From NCBI GenBank assembly GCA_028456385.1, contig JALNQF010000254.1:1-59766 (forward strand): 59,766 nt of DNA. The letters run 5' to 3'. This document shows, piece by piece, positions 1 through 13,000 of this stretch (its first letter is position 1; every line of letters starts with the position of its first letter). The DNA is from Ophiosphaerella korrae. Its lineage: Eukaryota > Ascomycota > Dothideomycetes > Pleosporales > Phaeosphaeriaceae. Both the position numbers and the translations under genes were made by a program. The notes beneath the pieces are model-generated. The model saw only the letters and a list, made by a program, of their open reading frames with translations. It made no database searches and was not told the DNA's origin.

Positions 1-605
1 TTTACCTAGGCGCTTAGAGCTCTAAGGCGTACTATTCGCGATACCTAGGTATCTTTTATAGCCTAGTATTTCTCTATCGCAAGCTTATAAGTAGCTACCT
101 CTTCTACTATTACTAAGCTCTTTAGTTTAGGTTAAACTAGTTCGTTAGCGTAGATATTAGGGATATTATTAGCTTCTAGATTAACGAGCTACTAGATACC
201 TAGCTCGAGAGCGTTGTAGTAGAGTTGTATAAACTATACTAGCTATTATAAGCGCTCGTTAAGTAGGGTAGTACCTTTATCAAGTAGAGTAATCTTACTA
301 TAAGATATTGTAAGCAATTAAGTAATAGATAAGATAAGATAGGATAAGATAAGTTAGGATAAAAGTATACTAAGCTCGCGATCTCTTACTGCAGTGCACA
401 GGATAGAACTATTAAGTAATTTTTAGCGCTAGGCTTATAACTGTTGCGAGATGCGAGCTTAGGAATAAGTAGGAGATAATTATTAATTAAAGAGCTATCT
501 AAGCTAAGCTACTTATATATAGTAGAGCAGCTTAAACAGCTCGTGCAGCTCGCTTACTACTATAGGCTTACCTAAATTGTATAGAGTAGAGCTCTAACTT
601 GCGAT
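1..605. other. Unclassified flank with a pocket that escaped RIP
   Basis: No protein domain or LTR end is recognisable here. Most of the stretch shows the same CpA/TpG loss as the rest of the window, but about 375-475 keeps several CA, TG and GCA/TGC triplets (for example CTGCAGTGCACAGG near 390), so this piece was mutated little. It may be low-copy sequence or the edge of an element whose remainder lies outside the window. The right border is set where similarity to the polyprotein of the chromovirus family begins, at about 606. No gene is called. Confidence 0.5.
326..362. repeat. GATAA-type short tandem repeat
   Basis: Short imperfect tandem run built from GATAA/GGATAA units. No link to a neighbouring feature is visible. 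Confidence 0.6.
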
Positions 606-3600
606 ATATAGCCTTATAAGAATAAATAATTTATAAAAAAGCTTAAGCAAAAATAGCTAGAAAGTATAAGAGGCCTATATATTATAAAGATAAGTATATA
701 CTAAGAAAAGAAAGTATAATTAATAATTAATAGTATAGCTACTAAGAACTTTATATTAAAGAAGTTTATAGAAATACAAGGAATACGTTATATAATAAAG
801 AAGTACCCTTAATAGTTAAGTATAATTAAAGGAAAACTATTCTAAGAACCTATTAGGTTTAAAATAGTTCCCTCTATACTAGAACTAGAAGAGATAAAGA
901 TTAAGAATATAGTTATAGATATAATAACAATTAATAATAAATAAGATATAATACTAGGAATACTATAGTTATAGATAACTAACCTATATATTAATTAGAG
1001 AATAGAAAAAATTAGCTACTATAAAATAGATATATTAAAGGCTAATATAAGTACTTATAAAGGAGAATTCTCTAAAGTATATAAGAAATAGGAAAAATAG
1101 CTTATAGAACCTAAAGAGTATCTTCTAGAATATTAGCTATAGGACTTAGTAATAGACCTAGAAAAAGATAAAGACGTAAGATAGAGCCTAGTCTATAGAA
1201 AAATAGAAAAAGAATCTAAGATTAAATAAGTATTTATTAAAAATATAATATAGAAAAGATAGATATAAGAATCTAAATCCTTAGTAGTATATAGACTTAT
1301 ATTTATAGATAAGAAAAAGATAAGTAATAAAAGACCCTACGTAGATTTTAGAAAAACTAACGCAATTACAAGTAAAAACTAATACTCCTTACTATATATA
1401 GATAAGATATAAGATAGACTATAAAAAGTAAAGATCTTTACAAAACTAGATATCTAAAATACCTACTACTAGATTAGAATTAAGAAAAGTAATAAATAGA
1501 AAACTATATTTAGAACGTAGTATAGACTATATAAATACTTAGTTATACTTTTTAGATTAATAAACGCACTAGTAGCCTTCTAAGAAAGAATTAATATAAT
1601 ACTAAGAGAGTTCTTAGACGTATTTATATTTATATACATAGATAATATCTTTATATTCTTAGAAATAGAAGAAGAATATATATAATATATATATAAAGTG
1701 CTAGAAAGACTAGTAGAAAATAAGCTATTCTTTAAAATAAGAAAATACAAATTCTATACAAAAGAAATAGATTTCTTTAGATTTATTATTAAACTAAGAA
1801 AGATTAAGATTAATCTAAAGAAAATTAAGTTAATTAACAAATAGCTAATACTAAAAAACCTAAAAGAAGTATAATAATTTTATAGGCTAGTAAACTTTTA
1901 TAGAAAGTTAATAGTAAGATAGTTTAAAAATATAGAACTAATAATAAAGCTTATAAAGAAAGACACGCTATTTAAATAGAGAAAAGAATATAATAAAGTA
2001 TTTAATAAAATTAAAAGAAAGTTTATAGAAAACCTAGTTATTAGAATATATAACCTAGACCTACTAGTAATAGTAAAAATAGATATATCTAACTTAGTCT
2101 ATAGAATAGCACTAATATAGGAAGACCTAAAGACTAAACAAGAATACTTAGTTAAGTATTTCTCTAAGAAAATAAAGATAGTAGAACTTAACTACTTATA
2201 TTATAATAAAGAAATACTAGTAATTTATAAAGTATTTAAATAATAGAGAGTATACCTATAAAGAGTAAAGTACTAAATAAAGGTCTATATAGACTATAAG
2301 AATCTTATAAGATTTATACTAAATAAAAAACTATTATAATACTATATAAGATAGTAGGAATTCCTATTAATATTTAATATAGAAATTATATATATAAAAA
2401 AGAAAGAGAATTAATTTATAGATACTTTTAGTAGAAGACTAGATTTATAAGAAGAAGTAAACGCTACTAGTATAGTCTTAGTTAAGAACAAGGAAAGATA
2501 CTTAATCCTAAATATACCTAAAATAGCTACAACACTTAAAAGAAAAAGTAGCGAGCTAAATAAATAGATTTAGAAAATAACGTAAAAAGTATCTAAAGAA
2601 ATAGAAAAACTAGAAATCTAAGAAGGATTTGTATAAGCTTATAGAAGAACGTATATTCTAAAAAAAATCTAGAGAGAATTTATATAATAATTCTACAAAT
2701 TACTAGTATATAGACACTAAGGAATTAACAAAACCCTAGATAGACTACTATAAGATTACTATATCCTAAGAGTAAGATAGCTAGTAATAGAAGTACTACG
2801 AGACTATATAGAATATTATAGAAATAAGTACAATAGATACGTACTATATAGAATACTATAACTAGTAGAAGTTCTAAAATAACTATAAAGAGTTATTATA
2901 ATAGACTTTATTATAAAATTACTAAAGTCTAAAGATTTTATATTAAGAGTTAAGTATAATAGAATCTTAATAATAGTAGATAAACTTATAAAGTACTTAT
3001 ACTTTAGACTATATAAAAAGAAAAGTAGGATAGAAGTTACTATATACTAGGTTCTAGGAACTATAATTAGTTAATATAGACTACTAGACAAGATAATTAT
3101 AGATAAAGATATAAGATTTATATTAAAACTATAGAGAATAATAATAGTATAATTAGGAATATAATATATAATATCTACTATATACTACCTATAGATAGAT
3201 AGATAATTAGAATATATAAATTAGATAGTAGAATAATACTTAAGATACTACTTTAACTACAACTAGAATAATTAGGTATAGTTACTAATTATAGTATAGT
3301 TAGCATATAATAGCGTAAAAAATATAGTAATAAGAGTATTACTCTTCTTTATAAACTATAGATTTAACTCTAATATATATAGAATACTAAGAACTAAAGT
3401 ATCTTAGTCCTTAAGAGGAGAAAACTTTACTAATAGACTTAGAGACATACACGATTAACTAAGATAGGATATAGAATTCTTATATAATTAAATAATAAAA
3501 TACTATAATAAGAAATATAAAGAAGGACCTTAATTTAAAGAGGGAGAAAAAGTATAGCTAGTAAGGAAAAATATAAAGAGTAAACAACCTAGCTTAAAAA

Positions 3601-3938
3601 TAGATTACGTTAAAATAGGACTATATAAAATTAAGAAAAAAGTTATACTAGTTATATTTAAACTAAAGCTACTAAATAAGATAAAGATATACCTAACTTT
3701 CTATATAGCGCTACTTAAGATAGTACTATAAAACGTAGAACTACTAGTATATAAAGTAGATATATATAGAGAATAGGAAGAATAAGAAGTTAAGAAAATC
3801 CTAGTATACTAGTTCTATAATAGTAAGGACTACTACTTAATAAAATAGATAAGAATAGATAAGAGAGGGTAACTATAAGAAGATATATAGGAACTAGAAG
3901 ATAACCTTAATTACTCTAAGAAACTAGAAGAGTTCTAA
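606..3938 (+). pseudogene. A1 pol relic (PR-RT-RH-IN-chromodomain)
   Basis: Degraded Gypsy Pol polyprotein with no ATG and many in-frame TAA/TAG, as expected when CAA/CAG become stops. The protease active site reads NSIA at 729-740 instead of D-S/T-G-A. RT covers about 1375-1750, with the catalytic box reading YIDN at 1635-1646 (YxDD in active enzymes). RNase H follows, with a retained D-I-S-N near 2080. The integrase HHCC and catalytic core lie at about 2630-3500. A chromodomain, which in this class binds modified histone H3 and guides integration, lies at about 3770-3935. The frame ends at TAA 3936-3938, a position shared with the G, C, B and F copies. It cannot encode an active enzyme. Confidence 0.9.
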
Positions 3939-3984
3939 AATTAAAATCCTCTAGAGCGCCTTATAGCAAACTAAGAAAATTAAC

Positions 3985-4560
3985 GTTACTACTACTAAAT
4001 AGAGAGGCGATAGGAACGCCTAATATAATAGAAATAGCCCTTACTATAGCCTTAAAATTAAGCTTAGACTTAATAAAGGTAGCCTACGTAATAGACTTCT
4101 TATTATTTAGAGCTTTTATCTTATAAAGACAAATTAAACAAGTGTAATTTTCTACCTATATACTTAGAATCTAATTACGTTCTTTTTTAGCTTTAGTAAT
4201 CTATTTAGATAGTTTATCTTAAGTATAGTTAATAGCTCTCTCTATTATAAATAAGTATAGACGCGTAAATAAGTATTATTAACCTATATTCTATAAGAGA
4301 TATACTAGAAAGATTATAATACGTATAAGTATTAGTATAAATATATACTTTATAGGCCTTACTATATTTTAAAGAAATATACTCTATAGGAGGATTTAAA
4401 GATTTATAATAAGAATAAGGAAATATAGTAATACTATAATGTAATACGCGATTTACTAATTAAAGATAATAAAAAGTAGATTTAGTAGGTATAAAGGAAG
4501 ATAAAGAACTCTATATTAATAAAGAAACTAGGTTAATAACTCTAGCTCTAGGATAGATAA
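3985..4560 (-). pseudogene. A1 antisense coding-like frame
   Basis: Between the chromodomain and the 3' LTR the minus strand carries a frame conserved among family copies. Core block: an alpha-helical, Lys-rich stretch reading ITKAKKERNQIL, then LYKIKALNNKKSI at about 4080-4140. The same frame is readable in B, C, F and G. Antisense coiled-coil ORFs at this position are known from some fungal Gypsy elements; that this one was a real gene is inference. No start codon is visible and several codons are TAA/TAG. Confidence 0.5.
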
Positions 4561-4574
4561 ACTAGAATCTACTT

Positions 4575-4588
4575 AGAAGAGAGGATAG
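4575..4588 (+). other. Polypurine tract of A1
   Basis: Purine-rich AGAAGAGAGGATAG lies directly before the 3' LTR, where the plus-strand primer sits in LTR retroelements. The same position in C and F (read on the minus strand) and in G is also purine-rich. Confidence 0.7.
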
Positions 4589-4985
4589 TGTTATAGACGT
4601 AACAAGAGAAATCGAGATAGAACTAATTAGTCCTAACTTAGGTACTAACAAAGTATAAGACAAGTAAGGTAACAACTTTAACTAGGAAACTACTTATAAC
4701 TAAGATACGTAGTAGTAATCTATAGTTACGTATAAATAGATTAGTAGTAATCTATATTATTATACAAATAGATTAATACAAGTATATAGTTTATATAATA
4801 CGTATTATTAGAATAGTATTAGTAATTTAATCTTTTAACTATAGAACGCTAATACAAGATAGTTATAAAATATCTTCTATTGTTATTAGTTATTAATAAT
4901 TACTACACGAGCTTTTGTTATTACCTTGTAATATACTAATAACCTAGGAGTTATTAGGAAGTTAACCCTAAGTACACCTATTACA
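4589..4985 (+). repeat. A1 3' LTR (397 bp)
   Basis: Starts TGTTATAGACGTAACAAGAG and ends CCTATTACA, so it keeps the canonical TG...CA ends. The start and the last 50 bp match the LTRs of G, C and F. The middle differs between copies and here carries repeated AGTAATCTA-type words. A block around 4797-4832 containing AATACGTATTATTAG is shared with the other LTRs. Confidence 0.88.
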
Positions 4986-5017
4986 ACGTATCTATACTTA
5001 TCTATAATAAGAAGAGC

Positions 5018-5270
5018 TATTAACTATACTTAAAAAAAACTATCTATATAGATTATAGAAGCTAAAAAGAAATATAATTAGATTCTAAGTATAAAAGTAG
5101 AAAATTATACTTATTTAGTTTAGCTTTATAAGATAAAGGCCTTAAATAATATAAAGTCTATTAAGTAAGCTACTCTCTTATAGTCTAAGCCTAACTTTAA
5201 AACTATTATAGAGGCTACTCTAGCTTCTATTATATTAGGTACTCTTATTATCTCTTAATTTACTAGTAGT
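5018..5270 (+). pseudogene. B antisense coding-like frame
   Basis: Antisense relative to B. It reads EAKKKYNQIL, then LYKIKALNNIKSIKQ, then a tail ending in LASII followed by a Gly/Thr-containing segment. It closely resembles the A1 minus-strand frame and more distantly those of F and C. No start codon is seen. The function is unknown; the helical Lys/Glu-rich composition suggests a coiled coil. Confidence 0.5.
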
Positions 5271-5319
5271 ATTATAGACTTTTTTAGTTTACTATAAGGC
5301 GCTCTAGAGAGTTTTAACT

Positions 5320-6454
5320 TTAGAACTTTTCTAGTTTCTTAAAGTAATTAAGATTATTTTCTAGTTCTTATATATATTTTTTATAGTTATCCTTTCTTAT
5401 CTTTACTTATCTATTTTACTAAGTAGTAATTCTTTTTATTATAGAGTTAGTATTATAAAATCTTTTAAACTTTTTAGTCTTTTTATTCTTTATATATATC
5501 TACTTTATATAGTCTTATCTTAATATAATCTAGTTTTAAACTTATTTATTTACTTTTAATATTTCTTTATACTAACTATACTTTTTTCCCCTTTTTAAAT
5601 TAAGGTCCCTCTTAGTATTTCTTATTATAGTATTTTACTATTTAATTTTATAAGAATTCTATATTATATTAAAGTTAATTATATATTTCTTTAAGTCTAT
5701 TAGTAAAGTTTTCTCTTCTTAGAGACTAAAATACTTCTAAACTTAGTATCTAGTATATATTAGGATTAAATCTATAGTTTATAAAGAAAAGTAATACTCT
5801 TATTACTATATTCTTTACGCTATTATATACTAACTATACTATAAGTAATAACTATACCTAGTTGTTTTAGTTATAGTTAAGGTAGTATCTTAAGTACTAT
5901 TCTACTATCTAATTTATATATTCTAATTATCTATCTATTTATAAGTAGTATACTATTAATATTATATATTTAACTCTTAAAAATATTATTATTATTCTCT
6001 ATAATTTTAATATAAACTTTATATCTTTATCTATAATAATCTTATCTAGTATACTATATTAGCTAATTATAGTTCCTATAACTTAATATATAGTTACTTC
6101 TATTTTACTTTTTTTTTATATAGTCTAAAGTATAAGTACTATATAACCTTATCTACTATTATTAAGACTTTATTATATTTTACTCTTAATATTAAGTCTT
6201 TTAACTTAGGTAACTTTATAATAAAGTTTATTGTAATAACTTTCTTAAGTTACTCTAGTATTTTAACTATTTATAGTATCTTATATAGTATATATCTACT
6301 ATACTTATTTTTATAGTATTCTATATAATTTTATATTACTTCTATTACTAGTTATCTTACTTTTAAGATATAGTAATCTTATAATAGTCTATCTAGCGTT
6401 TTATTAATACTTTAGTATCTATATACTTATAATTTATAAAACTATTATATAAAC
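5320..6454 (-). pseudogene. B pol C-terminal relic (integrase, chromodomain)
   Basis: Read on the minus strand, the chromodomain occupies about 5325-5500 and the integrase core continues to 6454, where the frame is cut by the G LTR. A deletion of about 140 bp relative to F lies at about 5509 between the chromodomain and the integrase C-terminal part. All stops seen are TAA/TAG, as elsewhere. Confidence 0.8.
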
Positions 6455-6885
6455 TTTTATAGGAATAACAAGAGAAATCGAGATAGAACTAATTAGTCCT
6501 AACTTTAGTACTAATAAAGTATAGGATAAGTAAAGTAAGAACCTAGATTAGGAAATAAACTATAACCTAGATATATAATATAGAGTAATCTATAAATACG
6601 TATAATAGATTGAAGTAATCTATAAATACATATAATAAATTAAAGTAATCTATAAGGTTATATAAATAGATTAGTATAAGTATATAGTTAATAGTAATAC
6701 GTATTATAAGGATAGTATTAGTAATCTAATCTCTAACTAAGAATACTAATACTTAATATTATATATATAAATTAACTATTTTTTATAGTTATTACTAATT
6801 ACTATATAAGCTTTTATTATTACTTTCTAATTTACTAATATACTATAGAAGGGTTACTTTAGTTAATAAAAGGTAACCTATTATA
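6455..6885 (+). repeat. G 5' LTR (431 bp)
   Basis: Starts TTTTATAGGAATAACAAGAG (canonical TG replaced by TT) and ends CCTATTATA. About two copies of the 30-bp unit are present at 6584-6643. The start was placed by alignment to the 3' LTR at 13001. Confidence 0.8.
6584..6643. repeat. 30-bp tandem repeat, 2 units, G 5' LTR
   Basis: Two units beginning AGTAATCTATAAATACRTAT. They are the same unit that is expanded to five copies in the G 3' LTR. Confidence 0.75.
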
Positions 6886-6949
6886 CTTTACTAATATAGT
6901 TATTTAGAGAAGTAAAGCGTAAGTAGCGTATAGTCTAGCTAATATAATA

Positions 6950-9900
6950 GTAGAAAGTTTAACTAAGAAAAGAAGTAAAGTACCTCTAAGTAGTTATAAA
7001 TTAGATAATACTATATAGAAAGTAATTAAGGACTACTTAAATAACTTAATATTAGAGAAAGAAGATATAAAGATAGTAATTAACGCTTTAGAAATATAGT
7101 ATAAAGAACTATAAGACTACGTAAAGTAAAATAAAGTATAGATTAAAGCTATTATAGTAGGATAAAACTAGATAGAATAAATTACCTAAAGACTAGAAAT
7201 AAGTATAATAAAGAAACTACCTAAGATACCTATACTTAAGAAGTTTAATAGAATAAGGGAAAAATTAAAACCTTTTATAGTATTAGTACAACTTTAGATT
7301 AATATATAAATACTATACTTTAATAGCAAAGATAAAAAAGTAATATATATTAGAATATACTTTAAAGAGGATATAATAAGATAGTTTTAGCTCTACTAGA
7401 TAAACTATATAATAGATACTCTAAGAATATAAAAGGATAAAATAAGAGCTATCTTTAGAAGTTATAAATACTTTACTAAACAAATAAGAGTAGTATTTAG
7501 AGATATAGATATTACCTAATAAGCTAAAGAGAAGCTTAAAAGGCTTATATAATATAAGAGTATTCTTAAATATATATTATAGTTTAAATAACTATTATAA
7601 AATATAGAATAGAATAAGTTAGCTCTAATATTACAATTTAAACAAGGATTAAACTTAAAAATCTAATACAAAATAATTTATATAGAAAAACTAAGAATAC
7701 TAGAAGCTCTAAAATAATAGGTAATATAAATAGATAATAATCTTTAAGAATAGAAGAAGAATAAGTATAGAGGATAACCTTGAAACTAAGATAATAGGAA
7801 TCCGATAATCCTTAATACTAATAAGGATAAAAAGAAAAAGAAGAATAAAGACTTTATATACTTTAACTATAGTAAGAAAAGCTACTATATAAAAGACTAT
7901 TATTCTAAATAAAAGAAAGATATAGTATATTATAAATATAGAAAGCTAAGATACTTTATAAAAGATTATAAAAGTAAAGACCCTAAGAAAAATAAAGAAG
8001 CTTAGTTAAAGATAACTAAGAGTAAGAAAGAAGTACCTAAAGTATAGAATAAGCCCTAAGAGAAAGTAGTAGTAACTAGAGAAATATAGTACGTAATACT
8101 TAATTAGACCTTTTATTATAATAACAACTACTATATATACTTTTTTAGGAAGTAAAAAGTAAGATAGTTTCTATAAAAGAATAGAGTAGTAGTAATAAAA
8201 GAATAAAGAACTTAAGTATAGCTTAAAAAAATAAGATATATAATAGACTTACTAATAGAAGATTTAGAAAGGGAAGAGCCCTAAACTCTATTAATCTAGG
8301 CTAAAAGACTAGTACTAGATAAAGAAACTACTATAGTTACCTCTAAAACACTATAAAGAGTTAAGAGATAAGTTAATATAAGAAATATATAGTATACCTA
8401 GTTAAATATATATAGTTATAATAGCTATACTATAATAGATATAGTAGAATAAAATAAAGAATAGAAGTTTATTTAGAAATACTTACTATTTATAAGTATA
8501 GAGAAAGCGTATAAAGACTAGAAAGTATATAATCTAAATATAATAAAGTTTATAATATTCTAATAGTAGATAAAGTAAAATATAGTTATAGTAAAAAGAA
8601 TACTTATATAAAGAGAGTAGTAGTGCCTTATAAAAAAGATATAATAGATTAATAAAGCCTATATACTACGTATACTAATAGTATACTATATCCTAGTAAT
8701 AGTATAACCTAGTATAGATAGATACTAAGTAGGAGAGAATAAGAGAATAAACTTAAAGTACCTAGTATACTTTAAAATATTATAGATATTATACCTAAAT
8801 ATAAATTACTATATATATTAAGATCTAAAAGTATATAACTATATATAGCTAATAAGAAGAAAGTAATATAATTATATAAAAGTAGTCTTAAAGAAAGATA
8901 TCTAAGGTTAGGAGATAATTAAGATACTTAACGAAGATTATATATTAATTAGACTAGGACCTAAGCTATCTAAAGAATATATTTAAGAAAGACTATAGTA
9001 TAAATATATATATAATAAATATCTAAAGTATAAAATTATAAACGTAAAGTAAAGTAATAGCTTTAGAAGAATAGATAATTTAAAGAATAACCTTAGTAAA
9101 AAAGGCTAGAAAGTATAATAGGCCTATATATTATAAAATAAACTACCTTTTAAGAAAAGAAAGTATAAATTATAATTAATAGTAGAGCTATAAAGAACTT
9201 TATATCTAAGAAGCTTATAAAAGAATAAGGAATATATTAAATAATAAAGAAATACCCCTAATAACTAAGTATAATTAAAGGAAAACTATTTTAGGAACTT
9301 ATTAAGTTTAAGACAGTACCCTCTATACTAAGACTAGAAGGATTAGAGATTAAGAATATAGTTGTAGATATAACAATAATTAATAATAACTAAGATATAA
9401 TATTAGGTATACTATAGTTATAGATAACTAACCTAAGAATCGATTAGAGAATAGAGAGAATTAGCTACACTAAGAGAGATATATTAAAAGCTAATATAAG
9501 TATATATAAAGGAGAATTCCTAGAAGAATATAATAAATAGGAAAAATAACTTACTAAACCTAATAACTATCTTCTAGAATATTAGCTATAAGACTTAGTA
9601 ATAGACTTAGAAGAATAAAAGAACGTAAGATAGAGCCTAGTTTATTAAAAACGTAATAAAGAAAAGATAGATATAAGAATTATAATCTTTAGTAGTATAT
9701 AGACTTATCTTAATAGATAAGAAAGAGATAAGTAATAAAAGACTCTACGTAGACTTTAGAAAAACAAATATAATAATAGATAAAAACTAATATCTCTTAC
9801 TATATATAGATTAGATACAAGATAGGATATAAAAAGCTTAAATCTTTACAAAATTAGATATCTAGAATACCTATTATTAGATTAGAATTAAAAAAATTAA

Positions 9901-12346
9901 TAAATAGAAAATAGCGTTTTAGACGTAATATAGACTATTTAAATATATAGTTATACTTTTTAGATTAATAAATATACTAGTAGTATTTTAGGAAAGAATT
10001 AATATAGTCCTAAAAGAGTACTTAGATATATTTATATTTATATACCTAGACAATATCCTTATATTTTTAGAATTAGAGGAAGAGTATATATAATATATAT
10101 ACAAGGTACTAGAGAAACTAGTAGAAAATAAATTATTCTTTAAGATAAGGAAATACAAGTTCTATATAAATAAAATAGATTTCCTTAGATTTATTATTAA
10201 ACTAGGAAAAATAAAGATTAACCTAAATAAGATTAAAGAGATCTAAGAATAGCTAATACTAAGAAACCTACAAGAAGTATAATAATTTTATAAACTAATA
10301 TAATTTTATAAAAAATTAATAGTAAGATAGTCTAAATTAATAGAGCTAGTAATAAAACTTAAAAAGAAAGATACGCTATTTAAATAGACTTAGGAATATA
10401 ACAAAGTATTTAACTAGATTAAATAGAAGTTTACTAAGAACCTAGTTATTAGAATATATAACCTAGAACTACTAGTAATAGTAAATATAAACGTATTAAA
10501 CTTAGTTTATAGAATAGTACTAAAATAAGAAGACTAGGTTATAAAGTAAGAATACTTAGTTAAATACTTTTCTAAGAAAATAAAGCTAGGAGAGCTTAAC
10601 TACCTAATCTATAATAAAGAAATACTTATAATCTATAAAATATTTAAGTAATAGAAAGTATACTTATATAAAGTAAAGTATTAAATAAAGGTTTATATAG
10701 ACTATAGAAATCTTATAAGATTTATAATAAATAAGTAATTATTATAATACTATATAAGATAGTAGGAATACTTATTAATATTTAACTTTAAGATTATATA
10801 TACTAAAGGTAAAGATAATTAATTTATAGATACTTTAAGTAGAAGACTAGACTTATAAGAAGAAGTAAATACTACTAGTATAGTTCTAGTTAAGAATAAA
10901 GATAGATACTTAGTTCTAAATATACTTAAAATAGCTATAATACTTAAGAGAAAGAGTAGTAGGCTAGATAAATAGATTTAGATAGAAATAGAAAAGGCTT
11001 CTAAAGAAATAGAAAAACTAGAAATCTAAGAAAGACTTATAAAAGCTTATAGAAGAAGTTATATTCTAAATAAGATATATAGAGAATTTATATAATAATT
11101 CTATAAACTACTAGTATATAGATACTAAAGAATTAATAAAATATTAGATAGACTACTAAAAGATTATTTTATCTTAAAAGTAAGATAACTAGTAATAGAA
11201 GTACTATAAGATTATATTAAATCTATAGAAATAAGTATAGTAGATATATACTATATACGATATTATAACTAGTTAAAGTACTAGAATAACTCTAAAGAGT
11301 TATTATAATAGACTTTATTATAAAGCTACCTAAGTTAAAGAACCTAATATTAAGAATTAAGTATAATAGAATCTTAATAATAGTAGATAAGCTTATAAAG
11401 TACTTATACTTTAGACTATATAAAGAGAAATATAAGATAGAAGTTACTATATACTAGGTTCTAGAGACTATAGTTAGCTAATATTATATTCTAGACAAAA
11501 TTATTATACATAGAGATATAAGATTTATATTAAAACTATAAGGAATAATAATAGTATTATTAGGAGTTATATATTAAATATTAATAGTATATTATCTATA
11601 GATATATATATAATTAGAATATAGAAACTAGATAGTAGAATAGTATTTTAAATACTACCTTAACTATAACTAGAATAATTAGGTATAGCTACTACTTATT
11701 ATACAGCTAGTATACAATAGCGTAAAGAATATAGTAATAAGAGTATTACTTTTTTTTTATAAACTATAGATTTAACCCTAATATATACTAGATACTAAGA
11801 TTTAAAGTATCTTAGTTTTTAAGAAGAGAAAAGTTTATTAATAAAATAAAATAAATATATAATTAGTTATAATAGGTTGTTAAATTTTTATAAGATTAAA
11901 TAGTAAAGTATTATAATAAAAAATAATAAAAAAGACCCTATTTTAAAGAAGGAGAAAAGGTAAAGTTAGTATAAAGAAATATTAAGAGTAAATAATTAAA
12001 TTTAAAACTAGATTACGTTAAGATAAAACTATATAAAGTTAAAAATAAAGTTATACTAGTTATATTTAAACTAAGACTACTAGATAAGATAAGGATATAC
12101 CTAATATTCTACGTAGTACTACTAGAGAAAGTACTATAGGAAGTAGAACTACTAGTATATAAAGTAGATATATATAGAGAATAGAAAGATTAAGAAGTTA
12201 AAAAAATCTTATAATACTAATTCTATAATAAAAGGAATTACTACCTAGTAAAATAGATAGGTATAGATAAAAAAGGATAACTATAGGAAAATATATAGAA
12301 ACTAGAGGATAATCTTAATTACTTTAAGAAACTAGAAAATTTTTAA
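6950..12346 (+). pseudogene. G gag-pol relic
   Basis: One long polyprotein frame full of TAA/TAG. Gag covers about 6965-7740. Two CCHC zinc knuckles, which bind genomic RNA in the particle, lie at 7859-7909 and 7928-7972; their Cys and His positions read Tyr, and Gly reads Ser or Arg, as TGT to TAT and CAC to TAC changes predict. The protease site reads NSRA at 9178-9189. RT has its box reading YLDN at 10043-10054. RNase H, integrase and a chromodomain at about 12170-12340 follow, ending at TAA 12344-12346. Gag and pol appear to share one frame, though frame shifts cannot be excluded. Not functional. Confidence 0.88.
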
Positions 12347-12379
12347 AGTTAAAACCCTCTAGAACGCCTTATAGTAAAC

Positions 12380-12960
12380 TAAGAAAATCTATAATACTAC
12401 TAGTAGATAGAGAGATAATAGGAGCGCCTAATATAATAGGAGCTAGATTAGCTTCTATAATAGCTTTAAAGTTAAGTTTAGACTCTAAGAGAGTAGTTAA
12501 TAGACTTTATATTGTTAAAGGCTTTTATCTTATAAAGATAGACTAAATAAGTATAATTTTTTACTTATATACTTAGAATCTAATTATATTCTTTTTTAGC
12601 TTCTATAATTTATATAGATAGTTTTTCTTAAGTATAGTTAATAGCTCTCCTTATTATAGATAAGTATAGATACGTAAATAAGTATTATTAACTTATATTC
12701 TACTAGAGATATACTAGGAAGAGTATAAGATAAATAAGTATTAGTATAAATATATACCTTATAAGCCTTACTATACTTTAAAGAAAGATAAACTAGTAGA
12801 AAGTTTAAAGACTTATAATAAGAATAAAGAAATATTATAATACTATAGTGTAATATATAATCTCCTAATTAAAGATAATAAAGAGTAGACTTAGTAAGTA
12901 TAAAAGAAGAAGATAAGAAACTTAATATTAATAAAGAAACTAGATTAATAACTTTAGCCT
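12380..12960 (-). pseudogene. G antisense coding-like frame
   Basis: Minus-strand counterpart of the antisense frame of A1 and B. The core reads LYKIKAFNNIKSI at about 12500-12560. This copy is more degraded than those in B and F. No start codon is visible. Confidence 0.4.
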
Positions 12961-12983
12961 TAAGGTAAAGAAATAAGAACCTA

Positions 12984-13000
12984 CTTAAAGGAGGGAATAG
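12984..13000 (+). other. Polypurine tract of G
   Basis: Purine-rich TTAAAGGAGGGAATAG immediately before the 3' LTR. Confidence 0.65.

Larger units (their letters stand above)
606..4985 (+). mobile_element. A1: Ty3/Gypsy chromovirus relic, 5'-truncated
   Basis: Remains of an LTR retrotransposon of the chromodomain-bearing Gypsy class. Order on the + strand: protease, reverse transcriptase, RNase H, integrase, chromodomain, a 3' region of about 640 bp, a purine-rich tract and one LTR (4589-4985). The 5' LTR, leader and gag are missing; the copy starts inside the gag-protease linker compared with the full-length copies G, C and F. It directly abuts B (opposite orientation) at 4986. Because the 5' end is lost, a target-site duplication cannot be tested. 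Confidence 0.9.
4986..6454 (-). mobile_element. B: 3' fragment of a chromovirus copy
   Basis: Reverse-oriented piece of the same family as A1, holding the 3' region, chromodomain and C-terminal half of integrase. The left edge abuts the A1 LTR and the right edge abuts the G LTR, so no LTR of its own remains. Compared with F, about 140 bp between chromodomain and integrase tail are missing near 5509. Confidence 0.85.
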
